In this document: in pieces, positions 8,723-16,478 of the stretch
Position numbering within the stretch: position 1 is the stretch's first letter
Layout: each line of letters opens with the position of its first letter
From: Thiobacillus sp.
Lineage (GTDB): Bacteria; Pseudomonadota; Gammaproteobacteria; Burkholderiales; Thiobacillaceae
Direction: 5' to 3'
Length of the DNA stretch: 64,000 nucleotides
Assembly (NCBI GenBank): GCA_030679915.1
Contig: JAUXRY010000022.1
Coordinates: 96,559-160,558 of the forward strand
The notes under the pieces: generated by a model
What the model was told of the DNA's origin: nothing
The model's input: only the letters and a program-made list of their open reading frames with translations
Databases searched by the model: none
Translations under genes and position numbers: made by a program

Positions 8723-10322
8723 AGCCCAGCCCCTTGAGGTTTGCTTTTATGGCCAGCTCCAGATTCGCCGACTCGGCGAACTGCACTTCAAGTTCGGCGA
8801 CGAGGCGCGGCATCTTTTCCTCGAAGGGGTCGCCGTCGTCTTCGACTTCCTCGGCACCGACGTAGCGGCCGGGCGTGAGGACGTGGCCGTGGGCGGCGAT
8901 TTCGGCGGTGGTGGCGGATTTGCAGAAGCCGGGAATGTCGGCGTAGGTTGATTGTCCTTCGACAGGCTCAGGACGAACGGCGTTTTTATCGCCGCGCCAG
9001 GCGTGGTAGGTGGATGTGATCTTGTTGAGGTCGGCGTCGGTGAGCTCGCGGTGGACGCGGTCGATGAGCGTGCCCATTTTCCGCGCGTCAATGAAGAGGG
9101 TTTGCTTTTTACGATTGCGGAAGCCGCGTTTGGCATCGGCGCCTTTGTTTTTCGCGATAAACCAGAGGCAGACGGGAATTTGCGTACTGTAGAAGAGCTG
9201 GCCGGGCAGCGCCACCATGCAGTCCACGAGGTCGGCCTCGATGAGTTTCTGGCGGATGTCGCCTTCGCCAGACTGGTTGGACGACATGCTGCCATTGGCG
9301 AGGACGAAGCCGGCCATGCCGTGCGGCGCGAGGTGGTGGATGAAGTGCTGCACCCAGGCGAAGTTGGCGTTGCCCTTGGGCGGGACGCCGAACTGCCAGC
9401 GCACGTCGTCGTCGCGGCGGTGCCAGTCGCTGTCGTTGAAGGGCGGGTTGGCCAGCACGTAGTCGGCGCGCAGGTCGGGATGGAGGTCGCGGCGGAAGGT
9501 GTCGGCGTGCTCTGCGCCAAAATCAGCTTCGATGCCTCTTAAAGCCAGATTCATCACCGCGAGGCGGCGGGTGGTGGCGTTGCTCTCCTGGCCGTAGATG
9601 CTGATGTCCCCGAGCTTGCCGCCGTGGGATTCGACGAATTTTTCCGACTGCACGAACATGCCGCCGGAGCCGCATGCGGGGTCGTAGATGCGGCCTTTGT
9701 AGGGGGCGAGCATTTCGACCAGGCAGCGCACGACGCAGGATGGGGTGTAGAACTGGCCGCCGTTTTTACCCTCGGCGCTGGCGAAGCGAGTGAGGAAATA
9801 CTCGTAGACGCGGCCGAGCAGATCGACCGAGCGGTGGGTCTTTTCGCCTTCGCTGGCGGCGGTGAGTTCGATAGTGGCGATGACGTCGATGAGTTCGCCG
9901 AGGCGCTGCTTGTCGAGGCCGGGGCGGGCGTAATCCTTGGGCAGCACGCCTTTGAGGCGCGGGTTGTCGCGCTCGATAGCGACCATGGCGTCGTCCACGA
10001 TTTTGCCGATGGTGGGCTGCTTGGCGCTGGCCTGGAGGTGCGGCCAGCGGGCGTCAGCGGGCACCCAAAAGACGTTCTCGGCCTTGTATTCGTCGGGGTC
10101 TTCGGGGTTGGCGCCGGCGTAATCACCTTGGCCCGCGACGAGCTTGGCGCGGTGTTCCTCGAAGGTGTCGGAGATGTATTTGAGGAAGATGAGGCCGAGG
10201 ACGACGTGCTTGTATTCCGCCGCGTCCATGTTGTTGCGCAGCTTGTCTGCGGTGAGCCAGAGCTTGGCCTCGAAGCCAAGATTGGCGGATGAGTCGTTTT
10301 TCCTGGTGGGCGTTTTCGCCAT
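8712..10322 (-). CDS. hsdM: Type I restriction system DNA methyltransferase HsdM
   Basis: The N6-adenine methyltransferase subunit, 536 aa, which modifies the host's sites and is needed for restriction. The N-terminal helical HsdM_N domain is followed by the methylase fold with the AdoMet motif DPACGSGG (214-221) and catalytic NPPF (292-295). It is the first clear gene of the operon. Around codons 447-457 the protein contains VRPEPVEGQ, the translation of a dispersed REP-type palindrome, inserted in frame just before the conserved [10 protein letters not shown] segment. It lies between the core and the C-terminal tail, so activity is probably kept. Confidence 0.95.
   Translation of the reverse strand: MAKTPTRKNDSSANLGFEAKLWLTADKLRNNMDAAEYKHVVLGLIFLKYISDTFEEHRAKLVAGQGDYAGANPEDPDEYKAENVFWVPADARWPHLQASAKQPTIGKIVDDAMVAIERDNPRLKGVLPKDYARPGLDKQRLGELIDVIATIELTAASEGEKTHRSVDLLGRVYEYFLTRFASAEGKNGGQFYTPSCVVRCLVEMLAPYKGRIYDPACGSGGMFVQSEKFVESHGGKLGDISIYGQESNATTRRLAVMNLALRGIEADFGAEHADTFRRDLHPDLRADYVLANPPFNDSDWHRRDDDVRWQFGVPPKGNANFAWVQHFIHHLAPHGMAGFVLANGSMSSNQSGEGDIRQKLIEADLVDCMVALPGQLFYSTQIPVCLWFIAKNKGADAKRGFRNRKKQTLFIDARKMGTLIDRVHRELTDADLNKITSTYHAWRGDKNAVRPEPVEGQSTYADIPGFCKSATTAEIAAHGHVLTPGRYVGAEEVEDDGDPFEEKMPRLVAELEVQFAESANLELAIKANLKGLGFGS
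8954..8980. repeat. REP-type palindrome inserted in hsdM
   Basis: The 27-nt stretch starting GTCCTTCGACAGG has arms GTCCT and AGGAC around an imperfect core. It matches the TTCGACAGGCTCAGG family of extragenic palindromes common in beta- and gammaproteobacterial genomes, whose usual translation is VRPE(L/P)VEG. Here it lies within a coding sequence and keeps the frame. I noticed no second copy in the window. Confidence 0.75.
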
Positions 10323-10383
10323 CAGATTGCCTTTTGATTGGTGTGGGTCTCATGTGCGTTTTAAACACATTGCCTGCGCCATC

Positions 10384-10650
10384 TTAGCCGATTTGGGTGG
10401 CCTTCTTTGCCTGTTTCGCACCAGAAATCGTGATACAGCCCTTCGAATGGAGGTCAACTATCTGGCAAAAATTGCCGGACTCGATGCCTGTATCCGACGA
10501 ATTTAATATCCACCCGGTGTCGGCTACAGCAATGACCGTTCTGGCCGAGGACTTGTCATTGAGCAGTTGCTTGGAGCGACTGCTGTATTTTGCAACCTGC
10601 CGCCCAACCGGTGACAGCGTGAAGGTCAGCCATGGGTCGATTTCAGCCAT
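10384..10650 (-). CDS. Hypothetical small protein upstream of hsdM
   Basis: An 88-aa reading frame in the direction of hsdM, starting MAEIDPWLTFTLSPVG. I do not recognise a family. There is no signal peptide or membrane segment, and the start lacks a clear ribosome binding site. Its composition is more protein-like than the overlapping frame on the other strand. It could be a small gene of the restriction island, a remnant, or chance. Confidence 0.3.
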   Translation of the reverse strand: MAEIDPWLTFTLSPVGRQVAKYSSRSKQLLNDKSSARTVIAVADTGWILNSSDTGIESGNFCQIVDLHSKGCITISGAKQAKKATQIG

Positions 10651-10826
10651 TTCTAGACTCAGGCAGATGATTGAGAAAACGCATCAAGCTCCAAGTCGCA
10701 ATTGGCGGCAACCTGAAAATCAAACCGATATTTCCCGTTGCATCTAACACCGTTTCCCCTAAGTAAAATTTTCCGGTTTTTCCCGCTGACAAGTTGATTG
10801 GCTGCTTGCGATAAATGGCACGGCAT

Positions 10827-10856
10827 CTTAAGGCTGCGCTAAGACTGCACTACTAG
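10827..10856 (+). promoter_or_regulatory. Likely response-regulator box and promoter of the cytochrome operon
   Basis: CTTAAGGCTGC at 10827-10837 is followed directly by GCTAAGACTGC at 10838-10848, an 11-bp direct repeat matching at 8 of 11 positions. OmpR-family regulators such as QseB and PmrA bind this arrangement as dimers (family knowledge). TACTAG at 10851-10856 is a possible -10 element, and TTAAGG 17 nt upstream overlaps the repeat where a -35 would be. The operon encodes such a regulator, so self-activation is plausible. Confidence 0.5.
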
Positions 10857-10857
10857 A

Positions 10858-10888
10858 GTGGTCTCATTGCATGACCGAAGGAGACCAC
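10858..10888 (+). promoter_or_regulatory. Inverted repeat covering the ribosome binding site
   Basis: GTGGTCTC (10858-10865) and GAGACCAC (10881-10888) form a perfect 8-bp inverted repeat with a 15-nt loop. The right arm contains the GAAGGAG-type ribosome binding site of the cytochrome b561 gene, so the folded leader would hide it. This could be a translational control element or a protein-binding palindrome. Confidence 0.5.
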
Positions 10889-10889
10889 C

Positions 10890-11513
10890 ATGTCACGCTT
10901 GAAAACCGAACCCCGTCGCGTGTACGACCCGCTGCTGCGGCTGCTGCACGCAGCTATCGCGCTGTCTATCATCTCGCTCATCATCACGAGCCAACTGTCC
11001 GACTGGTTCGAGCATGGCCCTTATGAAGACACGCTATGGAATCTGCATATTTTGTCCGGCTATGTGCTGGCGACGAGCTTTCTGACGCGTTTGCTGTGGG
11101 GCCTGGTAGGTCCGGCCAGCGCACGCTGGCGCGACTTGTGGCACCCCGCTGTGTGGAAGGACAGCCTTCGGAGGCTGCGCCTACCTGCGGCACACCGGGT
11201 GGGGCACGATCCGATCGCCAGCCTGGCGTATCTGTTTGCCTATGGCGTGATGGCGCTGATGGTCGTCACCGGACTGGGACTCGCCGCCAGCGAATTCCAG
11301 GCCGGCCCGCTGGCCGGCTGGCTCGGCAACGCGACCTGGCTGGAGGACGTGCTGAAGGATCCGCACGAGGCTGGTTTCATCCTGATGCTGGGCTTTATCG
11401 GCCTGCACATGGCGGCGCTGGTATTTCACCACCTGCGCGGCGAACGGGTGGCGCAAAGCATGCTCACCGGCAAGCAGTACATCGATGCAGAAAGCGAGGT
11501 GCAGCATGATTAA
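10890..11513 (+). CDS. Cytochrome b561-type membrane di-heme protein
   Basis: A 207-aa inner-membrane protein of the bacterial cytochrome b561 / hydrogenase b-type subunit family, with four predicted transmembrane helices and heme-ligand histidines (RLLHAAIALS near the start, NLHILSGYVLA, and HEAGFILMLGFIGLHMAAL near the end). Family members pass electrons from the quinone pool to periplasmic cytochromes. It is the first gene of an operon with two c-type cytochromes and overlaps the second gene by 8 nt. In this setting it is the likely electron donor for the diheme cytochrome c and SHP. Confidence 0.85.
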   Translation: MSRLKTEPRRVYDPLLRLLHAAIALSIISLIITSQLSDWFEHGPYEDTLWNLHILSGYVLATSFLTRLLWGLVGPASARWRDLWHPAVWKDSLRRLRLPAAHRVGHDPIASLAYLFAYGVMALMVVTGLGLAASEFQAGPLAGWLGNATWLEDVLKDPHEAGFILMLGFIGLHMAALVFHHLRGERVAQSMLTGKQYIDAESEVQHD

Positions 11514-11910
11514 GCCACTTGCCCTGACCATGCTGGCGCTGATGTCCGCCAGTGTAGCGGCCGCCGACACCCCGGCAACATTGATGGCGCATTTTGCACA
11601 ACAAGCAGGCAGCCCGGTTTTGGCCCTGTCTGCCGCCCGCGGTGAAACACTCTACCGCAGCGAACATCCCGGGCATGCTGGCACGAGCGTGAGCTGTGCC
11701 AGCTGTCACACCGCCAACCCAAAACAACCCGGCCGCACCCGCGTCAACAAGCGCATCGAACCGCTTGCGCCCGCGGCAAACCCACAACGTTTCACCGATG
11801 CGGCCAAGGTCGAAAAATGGTTTCGGCGCAACTGCCAAGACGTGCTGCAACGCGAATGCAACGCACAGGAAAAGGGCGATTTCATCGCCTGGTTGAGTCA
11901 ACTCAAATAA
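11506..11910 (+). CDS. shp: SHP-type oxygen-binding cytochrome c (DUF1924)
   Basis: A 134-aa periplasmic monoheme cytochrome with a signal peptide (residues 1-20) and one heme site, CASCH, at 64-68. The C-terminal region EKWFRRNC...REC...EKGDFIAWL matches sphaeroides heme protein (SHP) of Rhodobacter. There an asparagine is a displaceable sixth heme ligand, allowing O2 or other small ligands to bind. The matching residue here is N109, followed by C110 and C118, which could form the disulfide. The ATG at 11506 is preferred over an in-frame ATG 21 nt upstream because it has an AGGT site and an ATGATTAA junction with the b561 gene. The true physiological substrate of SHP is unsettled. Confidence 0.85.
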   Translation: MIKPLALTMLALMSASVAAADTPATLMAHFAQQAGSPVLALSAARGETLYRSEHPGHAGTSVSCASCHTANPKQPGRTRVNKRIEPLAPAANPQRFTDAAKVEKWFRRNCQDVLQRECNAQEKGDFIAWLSQLK

Positions 11911-11920
11911 GGAGCGAGAC

Positions 11921-12448
11921 ATGAATACTTTATTACGTGGAATCGGAGTGCTAACAGCAGTCGGCACAGTCACTCTGCTGGCTTTTTCATTGCCGTCTGG
12001 CGTGGCCCACGGCGATGGCGGTGGCGATGTCATGCCCAGACTCGCACACAAAAACTGGCAGCAGGAATGCGCCAGCTGCCACCTCGCCTATTCTCCCGCC
12101 CTGCTACCGCGCGCGTCATGGCAGCGCCTGATGGGTAAGCTCGACAATCACTTTGGCGATAACGCCAGCCTTGATCCGGTAAACCAGGCTGATATCCTGC
12201 GATTCTTGGAGGCCAACGCCGCCGATTCTGGCACCAGTCAGATCGGGAGTAGAGTAATGCGGCGTATGGCGACCAAGGAAGCTCCGTTGCGCATCACCGA
12301 AACCCGCTGGTTCGTGGGCAAACACGATGAAGTGCCGCGCACAGCATGGTCGCGCAAATCGGTGGGCTCCGCCGCCAATTGCGCGGCATGCCACAGCAAG
12401 GCGGAACAGGGCGTGTTTGACGACGACTCGGTCAGGATTCCGAAATGA
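11921..12448 (+). CDS. Diheme cytochrome c (DHC)
   Basis: A 175-aa exported c-type cytochrome with two heme-binding motifs: CASCH shortly after the signal peptide and CAACH near the C-terminus. It corresponds to the dihaem cytochrome c family, the known electron-transfer partner of SHP. A good ribosome binding site (GGAGCGAGAC) precedes the ATG. The three genes b561, SHP and DHC form a plausible chain from quinol to b561 to DHC to SHP; the direction of flow is inferred. Confidence 0.88.
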   Translation: MNTLLRGIGVLTAVGTVTLLAFSLPSGVAHGDGGGDVMPRLAHKNWQQECASCHLAYSPALLPRASWQRLMGKLDNHFGDNASLDPVNQADILRFLEANAADSGTSQIGSRVMRRMATKEAPLRITETRWFVGKHDEVPRTAWSRKSVGSAANCAACHSKAEQGVFDDDSVRIPK

Positions 12449-12471
12449 ACGCCCAAGGATAAAATTGCACG

Positions 12472-13143
12472 ATGCGCATATTGTTGGTGGAAGATGACCG
12501 CTTGTTGGGCGATGGGTTGCAGGCCGGGCTGACGCAGGCAGGCTATGCCGTTGACTGGCTGCGCGATGGCGAAGCGGCGGTGTCCGCCTTGTCGACCGAA
12601 ACGTTTGTGGCGGTGGTACTCGATTTGGGCTTGCCGAAGCGCGATGGCCTGTCTGTGCTGCAATGGCTGCGAGGGCGCCATGACGCCACGCCGGTTCTGA
12701 TTCTCACCGCGCGCGATCAACTGGAAGACAAGGTCCGCGGACTCGATCTGGGCGCCGACGACTATGTGCTGAAACCGTTTGACCTCGATGAAGTGACCGC
12801 TCGATTGCGCGCGGTCGTGCGGCGCGCCCATGGCCGCCCAGAACCGATACTCACGCTGGGCGAAGTCGAACTCAATCCGGCTGCACGCTCGGTGTTGCGC
12901 GCCGGTCAGGCGGTGGAACTGACGGCACGCGAATTCGATCTGCTGCACTTATTGCTGCAAAATGCCGACCGCGTGCTCACGCGGCGCGCGCTGGAAGAAC
13001 AGCTCTACACCTGGAACGATGCGGTCGACAGCAACGCGCTCGAAGTCCACATCCATCACCTGCGACGCAAGCTCGGCAACGAGGTGATCCGCACGGTGCG
13101 CGGCGTCGGCTACATGGCGTCATCCGCCGCGACGCCCTCATGA
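12472..13143 (+). CDS. OmpR-family response regulator (QseB-like)
   Basis: A 223-aa regulator with an N-terminal receiver domain (acidic pocket EDD near residue 7, phospho-acceptor D51 in VVLDLGLP, conserved K in VLKPFDLDE) and a C-terminal winged-helix DNA-binding domain (LTAREFDLLHLLLQN, NALEVHIHHLRRKLG, TVRGVGYM). It follows the cytochrome genes by 23 nt and overlaps the kinase gene by ATGA. It most likely controls this operon through the 11-bp direct repeat upstream of the b561 gene. Confidence 0.93.
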   Translation: MRILLVEDDRLLGDGLQAGLTQAGYAVDWLRDGEAAVSALSTETFVAVVLDLGLPKRDGLSVLQWLRGRHDATPVLILTARDQLEDKVRGLDLGADDYVLKPFDLDEVTARLRAVVRRAHGRPEPILTLGEVELNPAARSVLRAGQAVELTAREFDLLHLLLQNADRVLTRRALEEQLYTWNDAVDSNALEVHIHHLRRKLGNEVIRTVRGVGYMASSAATPS

Positions 13144-14501
13144 GTGCTGCGCCCACCTATTCCCTGCGCCGGCGTCTGGTATGGCTACTGACCAGCGCGG
13201 TGGCCGCGATCTGGCTGCTATCGGTTGTGGTGGTGTATCAGCGCGCCCACCACGAGGCAGATGAACTGCTCGACAGCCAGCTGACGCAGATTGCAGACAC
13301 CCTGCTTGCCATTGTGGCAGGCGGCGAAGTCGACCATTTCGTTAAGGAGCTGCACGAACACACGCAACGCTATCCCGTGCCTATTGCATTCGAGGTATGG
13401 CACGCCGACGACGGTGAAGCACGCCGCCTGGTGACGTCGCCCGGACATGCCGAATTTGCAGCGGGCATGACGACCGGCTTTAGTGAACATCTGTATCAGG
13501 GTGAAAACTGGCGTTTCTATACGGTTCAGGACAACGATGCGGAATATCGTGTCATCGTCGCGCAGGCCCATGCCGCGCGCGAGCGGTTGGCGCGCGAAAT
13601 TGGTTTATCGCTCCTGATTCCCGGCATGCTCGCGTTACCCATGATGGCGCTGGCCGTATGGTGGGTGGTGGGACGCACGCTGCGGCCAGTGGATGCGGTG
13701 GCACATCAGGTCGGCTCGCTGGATGCGCAGGCGCTGGCGCCGTTGGACACATCGACACCGCTGCCTGAAGAGATTGCGCCGCTGCATGCCGCGCTCAATG
13801 CCCTGATCCAGAGGGTTACCGAAGCCTTCGACAGTGAGCGCCGGTTTACCGCCGATGCTGCACACGAACTTCGCACCCCGCTGGCCGCACTGAAAATTCA
13901 GGCTCAGGTTGCCCAACGCGCGCAGGAAGCTGACAGTCGGCAACGTGCGCTGGCACAGGTGATTGCCGGTGTTGACCGGATGACGCACCTGGTCGAGCAA
14001 TTGTTGACGCTGGCACGCGTCGACCCCACAAGCCACAGCACGCCACCGCCATTGAACCCGGCAGAGTGTATCGCCACGGTTTGCGCCGAACTACTGCCGA
14101 AGGCACAGCGCCAGGCACAGTCACTGGTGGTGGATGCGACAGCGGTATGCCCGATTGCCATTTCCACAGCCTGGTTGGAAATTGCGCTGCGTAATATGGT
14201 GGATAACGCCTTGCGCTATGCGGGCGAAGGTGCGCGTATTGAAGTCCGCCTCGATAGAACTGGGGCGGGGTGCTCGATCACTGTCGCAGACGATGGCCCG
14301 GGCGTGGAACCAGCCCTGCGCTCACAACTCAGCGCTCGATTCGTGCGCGGTGAGCGTGAGGGGGAAAGTGAAGGCTGTGGACTCGGGTTGTCCATCGTGA
14401 GCCGAATTGCCCAGCTATCCCATGCCAGACTGGAATTGGGGGACGGGCTACCGCGCAAGGACGGGGGTCATGGATTGGCCGCCACTCTGCACTTCAGCTA
14501 A
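13140..14501 (+). CDS. Sensor histidine kinase (QseC-like)
   Basis: A 453-aa membrane kinase with an N-terminal transmembrane helix (LVWLLTSAVAAIWLLSVVVV), a periplasmic sensor region of about 120 residues, a second helix (LLIPGMLALPMMALAVWWVV), a HAMP-like linker, and the phospho-acceptor segment AAHELRTPLAALK. The ATPase domain has an N-box (ALRNMVDNALRYA), DDGPGV and GCGLGLSIV. The partner regulator lies directly upstream. The signal is unknown; given the operon, redox state, oxygen or a small gas ligand are candidates. Confidence 0.92.
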   Translation: MSAAPTYSLRRRLVWLLTSAVAAIWLLSVVVVYQRAHHEADELLDSQLTQIADTLLAIVAGGEVDHFVKELHEHTQRYPVPIAFEVWHADDGEARRLVTSPGHAEFAAGMTTGFSEHLYQGENWRFYTVQDNDAEYRVIVAQAHAARERLAREIGLSLLIPGMLALPMMALAVWWVVGRTLRPVDAVAHQVGSLDAQALAPLDTSTPLPEEIAPLHAALNALIQRVTEAFDSERRFTADAAHELRTPLAALKIQAQVAQRAQEADSRQRALAQVIAGVDRMTHLVEQLLTLARVDPTSHSTPPPLNPAECIATVCAELLPKAQRQAQSLVVDATAVCPIAISTAWLEIALRNMVDNALRYAGEGARIEVRLDRTGAGCSITVADDGPGVEPALRSQLSARFVRGEREGESEGCGLGLSIVSRIAQLSHARLELGDGLPRKDGGHGLAATLHFS

Positions 14502-14682
14502 GCGCTCGACTCACGCTGAACGACACCCTGCCCAACAGAATGACTCCACGTCGTTGACCTGGTCACGATCCTGATCAGCGGGATGTTCTGAAACAGTCAC
14601 AAAAACACTTCGATCATGCTTTTCAATACACGGCCCGAGCCGGGTTTCGGAAATACGCTTTCCCAGGCCCGGGCAAGCACAC

Positions 14683-14994
14683 CTACTGCGCGGGTTTGAT
14701 TGCGGTGATGGTCATTGCGCCATTGATATTCTCAACATGGAATTTCACGGTATCGCCGACCTTGACACCATTCAGCAGCGTGGGCGAAACCACCTGAAAA
14801 ACCATGGTCATGCCGGGCATATCCAGATTGGTGATCGGGCCGTGCTTGAGGGTGATTTTGTTGTTTTCCGTGTCGATCTTGCGCACCACGCCATCGCTCA
14901 ATGCACTGGCTGCCGCTGAGGTTGGCGCGGCCGTTTGGGCATACAGCGGCGCGGTAAATGACAACGCAGCCATCAATACAATCAGTTTTTTCAT
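14683..14994 (-). CDS. CusF-like periplasmic copper-binding protein
   Basis: A small secreted protein (103 aa) with a signal peptide cleaved near AQTAA and a CusF-type OB fold. CusF hands Cu(I) to an RND efflux pump in E. coli using His, two Met and a Trp cap. The spacing is kept here: H51, M62 and M64 match the ligands. The Trp-cap position is Met (M59 in NLDMPGMTM), so copper may be held by three methionines and one histidine. The ATG with AAAGGAG upstream was chosen over a longer reading frame. It is the last gene of the copper operon. Confidence 0.85.
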   Translation of the reverse strand: MKKLIVLMAALSFTAPLYAQTAAPTSAAASALSDGVVRKIDTENNKITLKHGPITNLDMPGMTMVFQVVSPTLLNGVKVGDTVKFHVENINGAMTITAIKPAQ

Positions 14995-15081
14995 GGTGAG
15001 ACTCCTTTTGTTGAAAAATGCAGACAGGCGGCAAATCGTTCGCGCAGCATCACGCAATGGTTTGCCGCCACAAGGTTCAGT

Positions 15082-16467
15082 TTAATGCCCGGAATGGCCA
15101 CTGGGTTTGCGCACCTTCACTTCGACATCGGTGGGTGTGCCCTTGGGTGAGGCGGATTTCGGCGCACGCACCGGATCGGATAACGCGCCGGTGTACTCGA
15201 AGGCCACTGTACCAGCGGGTGCCTTGTACCAGCCGGGATCGGAATAATCTCCCTTCTTCTGTTCGCGTCGCACTTTCATCATGGTAAACATGCCGCCCAT
15301 TTCCACCGAGCCGTAGGGACCTTGTCCGGTCATCATCGGCAGGGTGTTGTCGGGCAGTGGCATTTCCATTTCGGCCATGTCGGCCATGCCGCGTTCGCCC
15401 ATCACCATGTAGTCGGGAACCAGCTTGTTGATCTTTTGCATAATCCCGGTGTGATCGACGCCAATCATGGTCGGTGTGGCATGGCCCATTGCGTTCATGG
15501 TGTGGTGGCTCTTGTGGCAGTGGAACGCCCAATCGCCTTCCTCGTCGGCCAGAAACTCGATCTGACGCATCTGCCCCACCGCGATATCGGTGGTGACTTC
15601 CGGCCAGCGCGAACCCTTGGGTGTGGGACCGCCATCGGTTCCGGTGACCTCGAACTCCACCCCGTGCAAATGGATCGGATGATTGGTCATGGTGAGATTG
15701 CCGACCCGGATGCGGACTTTGTCGTTCAACCGAACGTTCAGGGTATCGATCCCCGGAAACGCGCGACTGTTAAACGTCCACAAGTTGAAGTCGAGCATGG
15801 TGTTGACCATCGGCGTCGCGCTGCCGGGATCAATATCGTAAGCATTCAGCAAAAAGCAGAAATCGCGGTCGACAGGATTAATCAGCGGATGCTTGCCCTT
15901 GGGGTGCGTCACCCAGAACCCCATCATACCCATCGCCATCTGCGTCATTTCGTCCGCGTGCGGGTGATACATGAAGGTGCCGGGCCGGCGCGCGACAAAC
16001 TCGTAAACAAACGTCTTGCCCGGTTTGATTGCTGGCTGGTTAAGACCGCCGACGCCATCCATTCCATTGGGCAAGCGTTGGCCGTGCCAGTGGATGGTGG
16101 TGTGCTCGGGCAGGCGGTTGGTGACGAAAATTCGCACCCGATCACCTTCCACCACTTCGATGGTCGGCCCAGGCGACTGGCCGTTATAGCCCCACAGATG
16201 CGCCTTCATCCCGGGGGCAATTTCGCGCACCACCGGTTCGGCGACAAGGTGAAACTCTTTCACCCCATCCTTCATCCGCCACGGCAGCGTCCAGCCGTTG
16301 AGCGTGACCACCGGGTTGTAGGGCCGGCCATTCGGCGGAATCAGCGGTGGCTGGGTGTCGGGCGTGCCCATGCTGACGATCTCGGGCAATCCCGCCAGCG
16401 CAGCCGGTGTCACCGTGGCTGCAGCGACCGCGCCCGTCAGTTTGAAAAAATCGCGTCGTGAAGTCAT
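15082..16467 (-). CDS. Tat-exported multicopper oxidase
   Basis: A 461-aa multicopper oxidase, likely oxidising Cu(I) or another small substrate in the periplasm. It begins with a Tat signal (TSRRDFFKLTG). All copper-site motifs are present: HWHG at 126-129, HPH at 168-170, HPIHLH at 263-268 and HCHKSHHTM at 316-324. The latter segment is His/Met-rich, as in copper-resistance oxidases. The C-terminus is a charged tail ending GHSGH. The start was placed at the ATG with AAAGGA upstream, 5 codons inside the longest frame, which also avoids overlap with the TolC-family gene. Confidence 0.9.
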   Translation of the reverse strand: MTSRRDFFKLTGAVAAATVTPAALAGLPEIVSMGTPDTQPPLIPPNGRPYNPVVTLNGWTLPWRMKDGVKEFHLVAEPVVREIAPGMKAHLWGYNGQSPGPTIEVVEGDRVRIFVTNRLPEHTTIHWHGQRLPNGMDGVGGLNQPAIKPGKTFVYEFVARRPGTFMYHPHADEMTQMAMGMMGFWVTHPKGKHPLINPVDRDFCFLLNAYDIDPGSATPMVNTMLDFNLWTFNSRAFPGIDTLNVRLNDKVRIRVGNLTMTNHPIHLHGVEFEVTGTDGGPTPKGSRWPEVTTDIAVGQMRQIEFLADEEGDWAFHCHKSHHTMNAMGHATPTMIGVDHTGIMQKINKLVPDYMVMGERGMADMAEMEMPLPDNTLPMMTGQGPYGSVEMGGMFTMMKVRREQKKGDYSDPGWYKAPAGTVAFEYTGALSDPVRAPKSASPKGTPTDVEVKVRKPSGHSGH

Positions 16468-16478
16468 GAGTAATCCTT

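Noticed and set aside
10397..10747. 116-codon rightward frame opposite the small ORF upstream of hsdM
   Set aside because: Composition is poor and the start lacks a ribosome binding site; the leftward frame is slightly more credible, and neither is certain.
15322..16461. 379-codon frame opposite the multicopper oxidase
   Set aside because: Antisense shadow; its many histidines mirror codons of the oxidase rather than a metal protein.
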